From the NCBI GenBank assembly GCA_016748015.1, contig JAAOMT010000223.1, positions 11,904-75,903 of the forward strand: 64,000 nucleotides of DNA, written 5' to 3'. The translations under genes and the position numbers were made by a program. Shown piece after piece: positions 12,501-23,199 of this stretch; positions within the stretch are counted from its first letter, which is position 1, and each line of letters opens with the position of its first letter. Origin of the DNA: Geosiphon pyriformis (taxonomy: Eukaryota > Glomeromycota > Glomeromycetes > Archaeosporales > Geosiphonaceae). The notes under the pieces are model-generated. The model did not search any database, was not told the DNA's origin, and saw only the letters and a list, made by a program, of their open reading frames with translations.

Positions 12501-13890
12501 ATTGTATTAATTGTGAACTTAACTTTATTAGGCTCCAATATTAACTCATCATTTACAATCAAATAGTCCAGTACCACCTTTTGAAAAAGATATTAAAGCA
12601 TTTCTGATTACATGCTTCTTATCAGAGCTAAAATTCTTCATGTGCTTTTCAATTGTTTTTCTAATTTGAACATTTCTGGCACTTTCAATTTATGATACTT
12701 AGATCTGTGATATCTCTTTTTTATTCTTGACAAGTGATGTAAAATTAAATCTAAACAAACCCCATTACTAATTATAATATACAATTTGAAAGCTTTACCA
12801 TTATCAATATTAGACCAAGCATTGATAAGACAGTTAATCTCCAAGCCTAAAGACACACTAAAGCACTTTATTATCTTGGCCACCAATAACTTCAAACCAA
12901 AAAATTTTGATGATTGTTTATTCCTTGAACACCCAAACTTACTAAACCAAACCCTAAAAAACATCTTATTAGCAAATTCCACTACCACCCCCTTTAAAAC
13001 CCTCTATATAACATTCAAATCTCTACTATCTTTTGCACTATTGAATTCAGCCAACACCTTTAAAAATTTGCTTAATGAGCATTTTCTAAAATGCAACTAT
13101 TTATTAAAATTGACATCTTTGAGCCTATATTTCCATTTATCTCTATTAGCCTGTTTGTAAATGCTATTAAGATAAGCATTCAAGAGGCCATTCAAATTAA
13201 TAGACACCAAAACAGCTTTGTGATCTATATTAAAAAATTCAGAAACAGAAACAATTTTATTATCAGCTACTACAGATAATAAATTATTACTGATAAAAAT
13301 GTAATCAATGACTTTCTTAACATTTCTTAAGTTGTTCCAAGTAGACATTTTAATCAGTAAATAACCACAAAAAGAATTGACTAAGTCCAAATCCAAGCAA
13401 AACCTAAAACTTGCACTTCTTTTGAATCCACTCTTATTGAAATTTCCATCCAGAACCATATATGTAGAAAAGTTAACAGTTTTAGTAATAAGAAAGTTAA
13501 TTTCTAAAGCCTGATTAAATCTGGTTTTAGCAAAAGTGTCAGCATATAAACCCAAAATTACAACTGATAGTTTGCTTTTAAAAAAAAGATAAACAGAAAC
13601 AAGACAACTAGAGATCTTTTCAACCTTGAAAACATGACATGCAAGAGAATTGTTTATAATGATTGCCATCTTAGCACCTAGAAACTCTTTGTCTAAGCCA
13701 GAAGAAAATATCTTCACTCCATCAAACTTGTTTACAATCCATGGCCTAATATTAGATCTCAACTTCATTTCTGTAACAATAGAAACCACATTACCAAATT
13801 TTACATGCCAATGAACAACATTCTTCTGCTTGGCAGAGACATTGATACCTCAGACATTACACATAGCAAATCTCTATACCAGATTTGTTA
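9600..13890 (-). pseudogene. LINE A ORF2 (endonuclease-RT-RNase H), broken
   Basis: The endonuclease (APE-like) domain lies at 13890-13097: TEMKLRSN keeps the metal-binding Glu, VLDGNFNKS replaces the usual GDFN, and FFNIDHKAV keeps the terminal D-H pair. RT covers about 12300-11170. It has VSIIPKPYDWKG, a Tyr-Asn-Ser-Val-Gly-Trp equivalent of motif A, MDQGEVFSPLLWRIF, and GAFVDNTICIG, where the second catalytic Asp of FVDD is Asn (GAT to AAT). RNase H follows near 10480-10150 (KGLELVGTCGGATAYF; VKGYSNVIGNKHAN). A C-terminal Cys/His stretch near 9780 (SSVLCIQC-like, HLFLC) follows, with stops. Premature stops and frameshifts occur throughout, so no active protein is made. Confidence 0.75.
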
Positions 13891-13989
13891 TTAAGAAGAA
13901 CAAGTAATGAGAACTAAACCAGTATTGTCTATTTTAGCTGAAAGACCCATAACTGTGATTGACAGATTTTTTAAGATTTTTTCTATCTT

Positions 13990-15790
13990 TAAGATAACCA
14001 AAAAATCAAAACCTATTACTTTTACAATAGTCTTACCACCAATGACCACACCCAAACTCTCACTTATCACTATATTTGCTCCTTAATTCTGTGATGAAGG
14101 AGTCACCAATGGCTGACTTTTAGAATTAAGCTAGAAAACTGTTGATCCAGATGTGTTCAATCTCTTAGCCAACTTGTTGATGTATTCTGCAAGGCTGGCA
14201 AGACTATGCTTAAGAGCAGCAAACTTATTATTCAATTCAAATAACACTGGCAGAAAAGATTTCATCTCTGAAAAAAAATCAGGACCTGACAAACTATTAC
14301 CAGCAGAGAGAGGAGGGAATAAAAACCCACCAACAATTTTTGTCCAAGAAACACCACCAAAAAAAATAAGATAAGATATCACTGACCATTTAGCATAAAT
14401 GAATGCCAGTCTACTTTTATTATTTTCTGACAATACTCTACAAGATAGACTATTAGGAGAATTTTTTCCACCCAGAACACAGCTCAAAGATATATGACCA
14501 ATTCTCTCACAAGATGAAACCAATGCAGTTTGATATCCCTCAGCATTGGCATGGTTTCCATTACAGCATCTAGAGATTCAGCAAAGTTAAAGCAAACAAC
14601 AGCACATCTACTCTGGGAATATAAAACAGGATGATGATCAATAACACATGTTTTTCTATCCACCAAACCAATAAAGTTTCAAATATCATGAGTATTAATC
14701 TTAACAGATAGTGTATAGAGCAAAGTCTTATAGTAATCCCTAACATCTCATAATTTTTTGTTTAAATTTGTCCTAGCAATGTGCACAGCATTTTTCTGAT
14801 CAGAATAGACCATTCTGCAGTGACCAAATCAGCATAATTTAATCACTTAAATTCTACCACAGTCTTCTGTTAGAGTTCTACCAACTGCATTTTGATTGAT
14901 TTAATAATACCAAACTTAAAAAACATAGTGCACACAGCCTCAGTAGAAGTACTAATTGGAATTTCTTTCAAAACCACAGCCCAATTAGAACACCTGGCAG
15001 ATTTTTTAAGATCAGTATTTACCATAATATTTGCATTAGTAGTCTTTTCAGTGGCTTTTATTAGATTCAATTTGAAGGTAAATGTCATTTTAATGATCTC
15101 TATAAATTTTAAGGAAGTAGACACCCTTTCAAAACTATTGATTTCTGAAAACAACTTCTTAATTATGGCATATTTATCTAAAGGCATTTTGCCAACCACC
15201 TTATCCAACCCAATATCTAATGCAAACAATTTTTTAACAGAAATATTGACCAAATTCTTCAAAGAAGGAGGGAGTTCCAAAGAGCTATTTGAGAAAACAT
15301 CATCTATATTATTATGACTTGTAAAATTTATCTTTCTTAATGACTTGCCCAATGCTTTTTAGTTTTGATACTTGGCTTTTTAGATGTCTGATTAAGATTA
15401 CCATTAGCAAAAACACTACTTTCATCATAGTCAAAGCTGGTTTCCTTTACCAAACACTCTTTTTTCATATTAATGCTATCAGACTTGGTGGTATTATCAG
15501 TCTTAAAATCTGATAAACAATCATTTGGCTTCTTAGTAGATTTTTTTTTATCTCCAATACCCTCTTCTAAAGTATTATCTTTCTTCTTCTTTCTTGACAA
15601 AACAGATTTGAAACCTCTACCAGAGCCAGAATCTTCAACAACTTTCTTTATAACAGTAATACTAAGGCTAACAATAGTCTCAAAAACAAAAAACAGCTTG
15701 ATTTTATTGTAATGAATGGTAAAAAAAACTTCTTAAAAAACTCTCTTGACTCTTTTTTGGAAATTTGAGATAAATGAAAAAAAAAAGTTT
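13990..15790 (-). pseudogene. LINE A ORF1 (RRM-like nucleic-acid-binding protein), broken
   Basis: ORF1 proteins bind the element RNA and help assemble the transposition particle. From the 5' end, the frame reads a Lys-rich leader (SRKKKKDNTLEEG near 15590) and a linker (PSLKNLVNISVKKLFALDIG). Then comes an RRM-like unit: NWAVVLKEIPISTSTEAVC, with the RNP-type strand GIIKSIKMQLVEL ending at a TAA where LINE B has GMWQKAVVEF, meaning Trp was lost. Downstream fragments (14484-14666 and 14131-14523) hold the second RRM-like unit and a C-terminal heptad-rich part. Stops and frameshifts split the frame into at least five pieces. A zinc knuckle, visible in altered form in LINE B, cannot be confirmed here. 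Confidence 0.7.
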
Positions 15791-16399
15791 TTTTTATTTT
15801 TATATATTAAAATTATATTAAGTTAAATATTAAAAAAATTTTATTTTATTTATAAAAAAATTAACCAGTATTATTTTAACAAATTTATTTATTTAAACAT
15901 TATTTTTTTTGTTAAACTTAATATATTAAAATACAAATAGTTATTATATTATTAAAAATATTGTAACTTATTAAAAATTTATTAATATTTGAATAATATA
16001 TACTGAATTTATTTTTTTGGTTTAATAAACTTTATTATATTATCTGAATCTTATATCTAAAAAAAACAGAATATTAATTGTTTTAAAAAAATTTTTTACT
16101 AATTAGCAAATTTATTAATATATTTATTTTTAAATACACTATTATAATCTTAAATCTTAAATTAAATAATTTTAAGTTTTTTTAATATATAATATTTGTT
16201 ATATAATATTATTTTATTTAGTAATAATTATAAAAGTTAAGTAATAATAAACATATTTTTAAAATACAAATATTTAAAACTGTTTAATTATTTGAATTTA
16301 TAACTACTTTGTTAAATAATAAGATATATTTTAAAGCCAAAATTATAATTTGCAATTTTATTATTGTTAATAATAAACTACAAAACTATTAAAACTAAA
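15791..16399. other. AT-rich DNA between LINE A and Gypsy E2
   Basis: No reading frame. The right end grades into sequence resembling the internal 3' end of the Gypsy family, so part of it may be unrecognisable Gypsy internal DNA into which LINE A inserted. Confidence 0.45.
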
Positions 16400-16495
16400 T
16401 AATAAAATTGTTTATTTTAATTATTTTAGACTACTATCTTAATATTATAAATAGTGCTTAGACTTTGATGAAGTTCAGTCTTGAAGAGAAAATTA

Positions 16496-17440
16496 TGTTA
16501 CTAGTAAAATATTAGCCAGTAAATTAGCATGAAATTATTTTTATAATTTCTATTATTAATTAGCATATATTATTATTATTCAAATTATTACTTATGATTA
16601 ATTAAAATTATTAAAGATTACTAGTTAATTAATAATCCAATTTATACAATAGAAATTAAGATAATTAAATGACATAATATATTGAACTATGTAATATTTA
16701 AGAATTTGTAAAAATTTGTAAAATTTACCAAAATAATAAATAGTTTACTAAAATAGTTAATAGTTTATTAAAATAATTTGTAGTTTGTCAAAATTATAAC
16801 AAAAGAAAAAGTTTAAGTTTATAAATTAATACTACAACAAATTATATAAAAGAAGAGCTTCTCTCTTCAAAAAAATATATCTTACTATAAATATCTTATT
16901 TTAGATTTATTTTCATTAAAAGTACAATTCAAATAAAAATATTCTTTGAAACCTAATTTATAAAATAATTATATTTAATATTCTTCAAAATCCAACTAAT
17001 ATTTTAAAATTAATTAGCTACCAATTTTAGTAAATCATTAATAATTTCAGATCTGAATTATAAAACGATTTTCTTAACAAAATCTTATTTCTCTTATATT
17101 TTTTTTATTTTTTTTATTTTTTTTTATTATAATTATTAAAGTAGTCTATAGACAAGATTTTTGTAGAAGAGTTAACTTTTACAGTAAAATAATTACATAG
17201 TTTAATGAGCTTCTAAACAAGCAATTTCTGAGAAAAAGTTGATATTTACTACAACATAACTACACAAAATAACTGGTACAGAATTGGTCATTTTACTTAT
17301 AAGTTCAATAATTCAAATTATAAAAGATAATTGAAGATAAATTCAGTTATCAGAGGTTCAACTACTTTTAAAAAACGTGAATTTACAGCAAACAAATCTT
17401 AATAACATTTTAAAAAAAAGACCAAAAATTTCTGGTAATA
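16496..17440 (+). repeat. E2 left LTR (945 bp)
   Basis: Starts TGTTAC and ends GGTAATA, which is the E1 LTR end GGTAACA with a C-to-T change. It aligns along its length with the reverse complement of the E1 LTRs, including the TATAAAAG promoter block near 16855 and the ACTACA-rich 3' part. The sequence right after it (TTTAATGTTTTTTATGG) is the E1 primer-binding site TTTGGTGCTCTTTAACAG after several transitions. The sequence just before it is the internal 3' end that normally precedes a 3' LTR. Confidence 0.85.
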
Positions 17441-17479
17441 TTTAATGTTTTTTTATGGAAATAATACAGTAATAACAAC

Positions 17480-19479
17480 TTCAAAGTAACAACTACAACT
17501 GACACAACAACTCTAAAGTATTATTAGTCAATTTACACTTACTGCAAGCATAAACTTAACATCCAAGATAGAATTGAAGTTTTCAAAAAATTACTATATT
17601 AATACATTAAAAACTATATCAATAATTATTTTTTTGGAAACTATAATATTTTAGAAGTTAAAAACTATCTCTACAAAAATTTATTACATTATTTTTACTT
17701 AGAAACTGAAAATTTTAACAGTAAAACACTCGACACTTACTTTCAAAAACTCAACTTTAATATTATTTAATATTGTAAAAAAAATACTTAATACAATCCA
17801 AATTTTTTTTGGACATAGAATCAAAACTAAAAATAACAACAAAAAAAAACAAAACAAAAACGAAATCTAAAAACAACTTACAACACACCAAGAATAACTG
17901 TCAAACATCTACAAACACCTAAACAAAAAATCAGTATCAAATTATTATTTTCTATTATACTATTTTCAATTTTACTTGCTTAACTGCAAACACCTAATTT
18001 AGTTTTTATTTGGTTCTCAAGACCAGAAGATTTTACTTTACCAAAAAACTCAACATAACAGCCTGAACAAATTTTTACTAATACTAATTTTCTCAATTTC
18101 TTAGCAAAAAACCAAAATAATTACTTTGATAATAACAAAAATGGTTTTGAATTTACTGAGAAAAAAATTATTAAAAATGAAAATACAGATAAATTAATAA
18201 CCATTTATATTGCAAAAATTACAGAATTTACACGAAAAAATGCTAACACTAGTCCACAAAAATGACTTGACAAAGTTTTAAAAGCAGAAAATACAAATAA
18301 ATAAAATACCATAAGAGTGTTCAAAGCTATTCTTTATTTTTTTTAAAAAATGACAGATAAATGATTTGAAAACTTGGCTGAATCTTTTGAAAACTGGCAA
18401 ACATTTAAAAATGCTTTTTAAAAACAATTTACCAACAATAACATCTTATTATTCTCTGAAACCAATTTTAAAACATTAAACAAAAACTTTTTGAATCTGT
18501 TATAATCTATTTTGAAAAATTCAACAAACTTTTTTAACAAATTTGACAATTAAAAACCAACAAGTATAATTTTAATGCTCAAATTTTGGACTAATTCATT
18601 GCTAAATTAAAAGATAAATTGATCAAAAAAGATTATTTCCATGCTTTAGCAGACTTAATTACAGGTATTTGACATGCAAAAAACTATAAAATCACTATAA
18701 AAGAAGCTAATTGCACCAAACTTGTAAATTTTATAATTAAAAAAACTAGCTTAGCAGCTAAAAAAAATCAAAAATTATTTTATCAATTAACAACAATAGC
18801 AGCAACAAAAATATTAGTTTCCATAATATTAAAGTCAAAAAAACTTTGTATTATTATTTAACAATTAATCACAAAGCTGTCACTACTGTAAAATTCTAGA
18901 ATATTGAAAACAAAATTGCAGAAAAATGCAAAAAAACCAACAACAAAAAAGTAATTAACATTATTTTTAACTTTAACAATTCTATTACCAATCTTTACTA
19001 TCAACTTATTATTCACCAAGATTTTAATATCAAAACAACTTTTATCAACTTATTTCACAATTCATTTAACAACAATATCTATAATCTCTAACTTAGCAAT
19101 ATCAAGTATTTGCTCAAAAATTGGTTCAACAAAACCAATTTGCATCTTAAAACTAATTTACAATAAACAACAACAAATTTAATTTCAACAACTAATTAGT
19201 TTCTCAAAATTCAATTCAACAAAAACTCACACATTATTATACTTAATCCAGCTATTTTATAATACCAGAAAAATTGAAGTTTCAGCAAATTGCACTTTTT
19301 AAAAGTAAAAATGCAGTCCCAAGACAAAAATTTTCTAGTAATACAATTCTACCAGCCAGAATTATCTAAAATACCAACTTCTAAGACATATTTCTATTCA
19401 AATTTGAAGCAAATAAATCACTATTTTTGCTTAACAATGCAGTCATTACAAAACAAAAAACAATTACAGCTATATACAT
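17480..19479 (+). pseudogene. E2 gag (to protease start), broken
   Basis: Decayed gag of E2, collinear with gag of E1. Pieces recognisable against E1 include the leader before the capsid part (compare ITKFTRKNANTSPQK near 18220), AEWFENLA-like residues near 18360, and the coiled part near 18620-18760. The final piece before the E1 insertion (LQLYT) corresponds to AMYTEAE of E1, just upstream of the protease active site. Stops are too many to list. Gag would form the virus-like particle core of a live element. Confidence 0.6.
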
Positions 19480-20472
19480 TGTTACCAGAGGTTTTTGGTC
19501 TCTTTTTTTGAATGTTGGTAATGTTTATTTGTTGTGAATTTACGTTTTCTAGATATGGTTGAACCTCCAGTAACTGAATTTATCTTCAAATTATTTCCTA
19601 TAATTTGAACTGCTGGGCTTATAAGTAAAATAGCCAATTCCTTGCCAGTTGCTTTTATGTAGTTACATTGTAGTAAACGTCAACTTTTTCCCAGGAATTG
19701 CTCGTCTGGAAGCTCACTAAAAATGTGTAGTTACTTTGCTGTGAAAGTCAACTCTTCTACAGGAATTCTCGTCTGTAGGCTACCCTAATGATTATGATAA
19801 TAAAAGAAAAAAAAAGAAAAAAAAAAGAAAAAAAATGTAAAAGAAATAGAATTCTGTCAAGGGAAACGTTTTCTATCCAGGCCTGGAGTCACTAACAGTT
19901 TACTGAAATTGGTAGCTAATTAATTTCGAAATGTTAGTTGGGTTTTAGAGATTTTCTAAGTGCAATAATTAAATAATTTGGGTTTTCAAATTATTTGATA
20001 TTTATTTTTTTTTGTGTGTAGAGAAATGGTTCTAAGTAATAAATCTAAAGTAAAATACATTTTCTCGAAAAAAGAAGCTTTTCTTTTATACAACTTGTTG
20101 TAACACTATTCTATGAACTTGAACTTTGCTCTTTTCTACAATTTTGCTGAACTAAAGATACATTTCGGTAAACTACAAGTTATTTCTGTGAACTATTAGA
20201 TATTTCAATGAACTATCAATTATTTCGGCAAATTTTTACAAATTTCATCAAACTTTTAAATGCTACATATTTCGAGATATTGCATGATTGATCATTGCAC
20301 TTAGGTTACATTTGTGTTATGTACAAATTGGGTTATTAATTAAATGATAATTTTGAACATTTTTTGCTAATGTAATAAGTGATAATTTGAAACGATAATA
20401 TATGCTAATTAATGATAAAATTTATAAGGGTAATTTTATGCTAAACAGTATCTCTAATTTCGTCTAGTAACA
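19480..20472 (-). repeat. E1 3' LTR (993 bp)
   Basis: Bounded by TGTTAC (19480) and GTAACA (20472), a 6-bp inverted pair. It is collinear with 27621-28601 over its full length. In the first ~330 bp of the pair I count 22 substitutions, of which 21 are transitions. It contains the reverse-strand TATAAAAG box at 20093-20100. Confidence 0.93.
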
Positions 20473-21118
20473 TAACCTCCTCCTCAAGACTGAGCTCTGT
20501 TGAAGTCCAAGTACTGTCTGTAATTTCCAGATAATAATCCAAAATTATTGAAGAAATTTGGTCTGAAAATTGTTGAAATTTCAGTTCTGTGAGCTTTCCA
20601 ATGTATTGAATCTTCAAAGATTGTAAAATTGGGTTTTGTAGGACGTTTTTACAAGTGTAGAATAGGTCATAAAGTTTAAGAGCAGTTCTTAATTTATAGT
20701 GACTGTTTGTAGGTCCAGCTGTTGTTTTGAATTCATTATGAAGTTGTTTTTGAATAGCTTCTTTTGTGAGGTTTGCTGCTGTAAGTTCCCGTTTTCATTC
20801 ATGAAGTGTTTTTTCAATGTAGAAATATCTATATATTAAAGTATAGTCGTGGTTTTCTTCATTAAGACACAGTTGAAGTTTTTGTTGAATAATAGCATTT
20901 GGTGGAATACTAATAGGAATGGACATTAAATTTTCTCTTAAAGCAAGTTTCAAGAGTTCTGGTAGATAAATTCCAGAGTAACTTCTTGTGTTTTTTTTGT
21001 AGGGGTGATAATTTCGTGAATTTGGGGCTAAATTGGCAACTATTTCTGTTTGGGTATAATTAATATGTTTTCCTGTAATAGTGATAGATAATTCGGGTAT
21101 TGTCTTTAAAGCTAGCAT
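20451..21118 (-). pseudogene. E1 ORF3: extra reading frame after integrase, function unknown
   Basis: After a 180-bp A-rich spacer, a frame opens at 21118 (MLALKTIPELSITITGKHI) and runs about 220 codons. It crosses one TGA at 20795 where Trp fits (KTLHE-W-KRELTAANL), then the polypurine tract, and ends at a TAG (20451) inside the 3' LTR with EEEVMLLDEIRDTV. It looks soluble and helical, with no signal peptide or membrane segment, so it is not an envelope-like protein. E2 has a counterpart at 40440-41135, with SQYIDSTWTLIKLSL matching EITDSTWTSTELSL and likewise running into the LTR. This argues for a real family gene. I do not recognise it. Confidence 0.65.
20476..20485 (-). other. E1 polypurine tract
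   Basis: The minus strand reads GAGGAGGAGG just upstream of the 3' LTR, the usual plus-strand primer in LTR elements. The matching place in E2 (about 41090-41103) has decayed to AAGAAAAAGA, all G-to-A. Confidence 0.75.
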
Positions 21119-21305
21119 TAATTTTTGAGATATTTGTTGAATATTTTAAGGGATAGTCATTATAAAATTTTGAGTGAGAAAAATAGATTGAAATTATTTT
21201 TGGTATGTAAGTTTTTATGTTATTTTTGTCTTTCTGTGTATTTTGTTTTGTTTTGTTTTTGTGAAATTATTTTTAAATTATAAGGGAATAACTAGTAAAA
21301 TTAAA

Positions 21306-22100
21306 TTAAGTGTTCAAGTTGGACGGTTGTTCAATGACAACTATTGGTTCTAAGTTTTGGAGAATATCTTTGGGATTGACTATAAGAGAATGTGTACCAA
21401 TTTGTGGAATTAATGGTTTAGGATTGTTTCTGGAATGATAGTGTTTTAAACGATCTCTATGTGCAACTTTTGCTAGGATTTTGTTATCAAGTCTTAACTT
21501 GTATGATTTATTGCCTAGTATTTCATAGATAAAAAATGGTCCATCCCATTTATTTTCAAATTTTCCACTCCATTGTTTTTCAGCTTTAGTTCTGTATAGG
21601 AAAACTTTGTTTCCAACTTTAAAATTATTGGTAACTAGAGGCAATTTGTTGTTATGCCATTCTTTTTGTTGAGTTTGGAAGTGTTCAATATGGGTGGCTG
21701 CTTTTCGTCGTCTTTCTTCCAACATGCTGAGAAGTGTGTAGGCTCTTCATTGAAGTGTTTCTTGGAAATTGTTTTCATCAATTGGTTGTGCTGGATATGT
21801 TTTTATTGTGAAACTAATTAGTAATGTTGCTGTCCTTCCATAAGTTAGATCAAATGGTGTGTGTTTTGTGGTATTTTGTTTTAGTGTTCTGTATGCTAGT
21901 AACACTAATGGAATAAAGATATCCTACTTTTGCTCAAAATCGGTTGAGACTTTGGCTAATGACTCACACAATGTTCTGTTAAAACGTTCCACGAGTTCAT
22001 TTGTTTGTGGATGGTAGAGTGAAGACAGAGGTCTTTTGACATTGAATTGTTCATAAATTTTTTGTATTAGATTGTTCACAAAATGTGTCTCCTGATTGGA
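21306..22100 (-). pseudogene. E1 integrase, C-terminal part only
   Basis: Only the end of the integrase remains, joined directly to RNase H. It starts at THFVNNLIQKIYEQF (about 22095; the segment of the core that follows the second Asp), shifted by one base relative to RNase H. LSSLYHPQTNELVERFNRTL follows, keeping the Glu of the D-D-35-E triad. Then come KVSTDFEQK, a TAG at 21924 (Trp expected), a TGA at 21747 (Trp) and the GPY/F-like module at 21725-21306 (KWDGPFFIYEILGNKSYKLR). The zinc-binding N-domain and the first catalytic Asp are missing, so it cannot integrate DNA. E2 keeps the missing part near 39400-39610. Confidence 0.82.
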
Positions 22101-23199
22101 TATCAGTGATAATATCGAATTTCTTTGGCCAAAGATAAAAGTTGAAATGATGTAGGGCCCAAATTACAGCTGCTGTTTCCAATTCAGTGGCAAGATAATT
22201 TTTTTCAGCTGGTTTTAATGTTCTGCTAGCATAGGCAATTACTCGCTCATTTCCATTGTCATCCAGTTGTGATAGGATAGCACCAAAGGCAGTATAAAAG
22301 GCATCTGTTGCTAATTAGAATCAGTTGCTAAAATTTGGGTAGGCAAGAATTGGAGCTGTCATTAATTTTTCTTTGAGAATTTCAAATGCATTTTGGCATT
22401 CAGCAGTCTATTTGTATTCGACGTTTTTGGTAGTAAGCTGGTTGAGAGGTTTTGCAATTTCTGAGAATCTTTTGATAAACTTCCGATAGTAGGAGGCTAA
22501 TCCTATGAATCCTTTTAGTTTTGTAGTGTTTTGAGGAGTTTTAAAGTTTTTGACAGTGCTAATTTTTCTAGGGTCCGGTTTGATTCCATCTTTACTAATG
22601 ATGTGACCAAGGAAGACCAGGCTTGTTTTTCCAAAGTAGCATTTTTTGATATTGAGTTTTAGTCCTGCTTTTTGTAATTGTTGAAAAACTTCTCGCAGGT
22701 GTTTTAAGTATAATTCGAATGATAGAGAATAAACATCAGTATTGTCAAGATAAATGACTACTGACTTCCAAAGGAGTTCTTGGTACACAACATCTATTAA
22801 TCTCTGAAACATTGCTGGTACATTGCATAATCCGAAAGGCATTACATTGAATTCGTAATTTCTGCCTTGGGTAGTAAATGCTGTTTTGGGGCGATCTTTG
22901 GGATTCATAGTAACTTGTCAGTAACCACTTTCTAAATCTAGTGTTGAAAAGTATTTGTATTTTCCCAGGGCATCTAACATGTCATCAATTTGGAGAAAGG
23001 AATAGGCATCTCCAATTGTAACACTGTTGAGTTGTTAATAGTCAACACAAAATCGTATCTTTCCATTTTTCTTTTTAATTAGCACTACAGGTGAAGCCCA
23101 AGGATTCATGAAGGGTTGGATGAGCCCATTGTTAAGCATTCATTGTATTTCTTCTCGAATGAATTGGTGGCTTTCTGGAGCAACTCGGTAGACTTGTTG
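22074..23199 (-). pseudogene. E1 reverse transcriptase and RNase H, broken
   Basis: RT copies the element RNA into cDNA; RNase H removes the RNA strand. Motifs in order: GLIQPFMNPWASPVVLIKKK (about 23140-23080), RFCVDY, STLDLESGY, then a TGA at 22918 where Trp fits before QVTMNPKDRPKTAF, VMPFGLCNVPAMFQR, and YLDNTDVYS, where the second Asp of YxDD is Asn. The thumb region FLGHIISKDGIKPDPRK follows and the RNase H begins near 22320: LATDAFYTAFGAILSQLD (first Asp present), ATELETAAVIWALHHF, FDIITD. Stops: TGA 23150, TAA near 23037, TAG 22408, TGA 22321 and a nearby TAA. RNase H is cut short by the deletion near 22090. Confidence 0.85.

Larger units (their letters stand above)
9085..15790 (-). 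mobile_element. LINE A: near full-length non-LTR retrotransposon, inactive
   Basis: A minus-strand LINE of about 6.7 kb. Its 5' end lies near 15790; the 3' end near 9085 finishes in a T run (oligo-A on its own strand). It has ORF1 (RRM-like, about 15.8-14.0 kb) and ORF2 (endonuclease, RT, RNase H, Cys/His finger; about 13.9-9.6 kb). Such elements copy themselves by target-primed reverse transcription: the endonuclease nicks the target and RT extends from the nick on the element RNA. Many stops and frameshifts break both ORFs. The catalytic RT motif reads FVDN instead of FVDD. It is therefore immobile. It is closely related to LINE B (32.3-39.1 kb), with the same domain order and 3' tail, but is more decayed. 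Confidence 0.88.
16400..19479 (+). mobile_element. Gypsy E2, left part (internal end, LTR, gag/protease start)
   Basis: This is the left part of an old plus-strand Ty3/Gypsy element interrupted at 19479/28602 by E1. It consists of a stub of internal 3' sequence (16400-16495), an LTR (16496-17440), a decayed primer-binding site and gag up to the protease. The order is collinear with E1. It is far more AT-rich than E1 and full of stops. E2 resumes at 28602, is interrupted again by LINE B, and ends at the LTR 41104-42050. Confidence 0.8.

Noticed and set aside
10882-15317. Plus-strand frames of 70-141 codons (for example 14892-15317, 12786-13160, 11935-12288)
   Set aside because: They lie opposite LINE A coding sequence on the minus strand and have no family features; they are antisense shadows.
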